From an uncultured Moraxellaceae bacterium (GTDB taxonomy: Bacteria > Pseudomonadota > Gammaproteobacteria > Pseudomonadales > Moraxellaceae): a DNA stretch of 7,375 nucleotides. A program made the translations under genes and the position numbers. This document shows positions 6,258 to 7,375 of this stretch, piece after piece. The DNA lies in assembly GCA_937952925.1 (NCBI GenBank), contig CALFYA010000304.1:1-7375 (forward strand), written 5' to 3'. The notes under the pieces were generated by a model that was given only the letters and a program-made list of their open reading frames with translations, made no database searches and was not told the DNA's origin. Every line of letters begins with the position of its first letter. Position 1 is the first letter of the stretch.

Positions 6258-6523
6258 CTCGCATCCTTTTGAGATATTCAATTCAGTTGTTTGGCGACCG
6301 ATGTCAAGTTATAGGGCGGTCAGTTACTTTGCTAGGTTAGCGTGAAATACCGGTGTTTTCAATCATATCCATGTGGAATTTATACGGATGTTTGGTCGCA
6401 TCGTTCTCCTCTCGTGCATTGCATGACTCTATTGTCATCCAAACAAGGCCAAACCAGCACGTTGATGACCCAAAATGACGTTAGAATGCCCTGTATGATC
6501 CTGTTTGGTTGGAGTGGTTGCCG
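6258..6523. other. Divergent intergenic region between operon and mazG
   Basis: This 266-bp stretch must hold the promoters of both the minus-strand envelope operon and the plus-strand mazG-moaA pair. Apart from the candidate minus-strand promoter described separately, I see an imperfect 14-nt palindrome AAATACCGGTGTTT (6345-6358), a small dyad ATGAC/GTCAT (6423-6427 and 6434-6438), and a possible 12-codon minus-strand ORF (6363-6401). No convincing promoter for mazG is evident: TAGAAT (6482-6487) and TATGAT (6494-6499) are -10-like but lack -35 partners at proper spacing. Confidence 0.5.
6280..6307 (-). promoter_or_regulatory. Candidate sigma-70 promoter for the envelope operon
   Basis: On the minus strand a consensus -35 box TTGACA (6302-6307) is followed after 16 nt by TGAATT (6280-6285), a poor -10. 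Transcription would start near 6273, about 16 nt before the lipoprotein ATG and including its AAAAGGA ribosome site. The -35 is perfect but the -10 matches only 3 of 6, so the promoter may be weak or activator-dependent, or the -35 match may be chance. Confidence 0.35.
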
Positions 6524-7297
6524 GTGTATCAGTTGGATCAATTGCTTGAGATCATGGCACGTCTGCGTGCCGAATGCCCGTGGGATCGCGCACAAACCCC
6601 ACAAAGCTTGACCCGCTACGCGATTGAAGAAGCCTATGAAGTCGAGGCGGCTATTCGGGACGGCGATGTGGCACATATCCGCGATGAACTCGGTGATTTG
6701 CTGCTACAAGTGGTGTTTCAGGCACAGATGTACAGCGAGCAAGGCGCGTTTGCCTTTGCGGATGTGGTGGATACCTTGGCACACAAGCTGATCCGTCGTC
6801 ATCCGCATGTGTTTGGCGATCAAGCCACCGATGATGTAGCGCAGGTCAATGCCAACTGGGACGCGATCAAGCAGACTGAGCGTGGTGGGGTGCGGCGTAG
6901 GCTTGATGAGATCAAAGCCGGTACTGCCTTGATGCAAGCGCAAGATCTGCAAAAAGCAGCGGCTAAGGTTGGTTTTGACTGGCCGGATGTGGCTGGTGCA
7001 CAGCACAAGTTGCATGAAGAAATCGCTGAGCTTGAACACGCGATTGCCAGTGGCACACGTGCGCAGATTGAAGATGAACTCGGTGATTGTTTTTTTGCGC
7101 TGGTCAACGTGGCGCGTAAGCTGAATATTCAAAGTGAACAAGCGCTCCTGGGCACCATTCACAAATTCCGCCGCCGTTTTGCCTATATTGAAGATCAACT
7201 CGCACAGCAAGGCCGCAGTCCTGAGCAGTCGAGCTTGCTTGAAATGGACATGCTGTGGGATGAAGCCAAACAACGTGAGCGAGTCCAGACGCCATAG
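6524..7297 (+). CDS. mazG: MazG nucleoside triphosphate pyrophosphohydrolase
   Basis: MazG hydrolyses (d)NTPs to NMPs and pyrophosphate, clears abnormal nucleotides and in E. coli is linked to the stringent response; it is cytosolic. The 257-aa product has the usual two-domain MazG layout. The N-terminal domain has CPWD (18-21), then the metal-binding set EEAYE (35-39) and ELGD (55-58), then RRHPHVFGD. The C-terminal domain repeats it with EEIAE (165-169) and ELGD (185-188), followed by FRRRF and a final MDMLWDEAK, typical of full-length MazG. The loop before CPWD is about three residues shorter than in E. coli (RAECPWD versus RDPENGCPWD). The frame opens at a TTG at 6509, but I prefer GTG 6524, which has GGAG 9 nt upstream and fits the family start (YQLDQLLEIM). 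Only 11 nt separate it from moaA, so the two are probably co-transcribed. Identification is secure; the exact start is less so. Confidence 0.95.
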   Translation: MYQLDQLLEIMARLRAECPWDRAQTPQSLTRYAIEEAYEVEAAIRDGDVAHIRDELGDLLLQVVFQAQMYSEQGAFAFADVVDTLAHKLIRRHPHVFGDQATDDVAQVNANWDAIKQTERGGVRRRLDEIKAGTALMQAQDLQKAAAKVGFDWPDVAGAQHKLHEEIAELEHAIASGTRAQIEDELGDCFFALVNVARKLNIQSEQALLGTIHKFRRRFAYIEDQLAQQGRSPEQSSLLEMDMLWDEAKQRERVQTP

Positions 7298-7308
7298 AGT
7301 CATTTGAC

Positions 7309-7375
7309 ATGAATACACCCGCCTTGATTGATCCGTTTGCCCGAAAGATTCGTTATGTGCGCCTGTCGGTGACGG
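7309..7375 (+). CDS. moaA: GTP 3',8-cyclase MoaA, N-terminus only (cut by window end)
   Basis: Only the first 22 codons are present. They read LIDPFARKIRYVRLSVT from residue 6, which matches the characteristic MoaA start (LxDxFGRxxxYLRLSVTDRCN...). MoaA is a radical-SAM enzyme that, with MoaC, converts GTP to cyclic pyranopterin monophosphate, the first step of molybdenum cofactor synthesis. The CxxxCxxC iron-sulfur motif would begin just past the window end, so it cannot be checked here. The ATG at 7309 follows mazG by 11 nt, has only a weak purine-rich site upstream (AGAG), and probably depends on mazG transcription. Confidence 0.85.
   Translation, partial: MNTPALIDPFARKIRYVRLSVT

Noticed and set aside
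6287..6315. TTGTTT-17-TATAGG as a plus-strand promoter for mazG
   Set aside because: The -35 matches 3 of 6 and the -10 4 of 6, and it lies more than 200 nt upstream of the gene.
6345..6358. AAATACCGGTGTTT imperfect palindrome as an operator
   Set aside because: It has a mismatch outside a common 6-bp palindrome and no link to a promoter; chance is likely. Mentioned only in the intergenic description.
6704..7318. 204-aa open frame on the minus strand
   Set aside because: It is antisense to mazG, which has clear family motifs throughout; no ribosome site or recognisable product.
1..7375. Mobile element, CRISPR, toxin-antitoxin or defence system
   Set aside because: No terminal repeats, transposase, spaced direct repeats, paired small toxin/antitoxin genes or nuclease/helicase motifs were seen. 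MazG here is the full-length housekeeping form, not a phage or toxin-linked one.

Overview
The window looks like a chromosomal segment of a Gram-negative gammaproteobacterium. The evidence is a recognisable mazG followed by the first codons of moaA, several Sec signal peptides, a lipoprotein and a YcfL-like protein. Gln-rich, moderate-GC coding sequence would fit Moraxellaceae or a relative, but that placement is only an impression. No mobile element, CRISPR array, tRNA, rRNA or phage gene is visible.

Layout. At the left edge (10-672, plus strand) is a pentapeptide-repeat protein with 28 unbroken repeats; its true N-terminus is lost or disrupted at the window edge. It converges on the next block across a 113-bp spacer holding two hairpins. 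Most of the window (786-6257) is a minus-strand block of five genes for exported proteins. In transcription order they are: a YcfL-like (DUF1425-type) lipoprotein; a 501-aa periplasmic protein with an LPP20/FlgT-N-like start and a TolB/CsgG-like core; a 683-aa periplasmic protein that seems to carry two CsgG/FlgT-like modules; a 231-aa helical, Ala-rich periplasmic protein; and, after a strong hairpin and its own possible promoter, a 177-aa coiled-coil/Gly-rich periplasmic protein. The first four are tightly spaced (52-nt gap, TAAATG junction, TGATG junction) and almost certainly form one operon.

A 266-bp divergent intergenic region (6258-6523) separates that operon from the plus-strand pair mazG (6524-7297) and moaA (from 7309, cut by the window end). 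mazG encodes a house-cleaning NTP pyrophosphohydrolase, and moaA the radical-SAM enzyme that starts molybdenum cofactor synthesis.

How they may work together. All five minus-strand products carry export signals, and none shows an enzyme motif I can recognise. In E. coli, ycfL lies directly upstream of lpoB, a CsgG/TolB-N-like activator of a penicillin-binding protein. Here a YcfL-like lipoprotein leads an operon with two large proteins of the same general fold class and two small helical partners. The best reading is an uncharacterised multi-subunit envelope complex; whether it acts in cell wall synthesis, outer-membrane assembly or export cannot be read from sequence. This operon is the most interesting content of the window.
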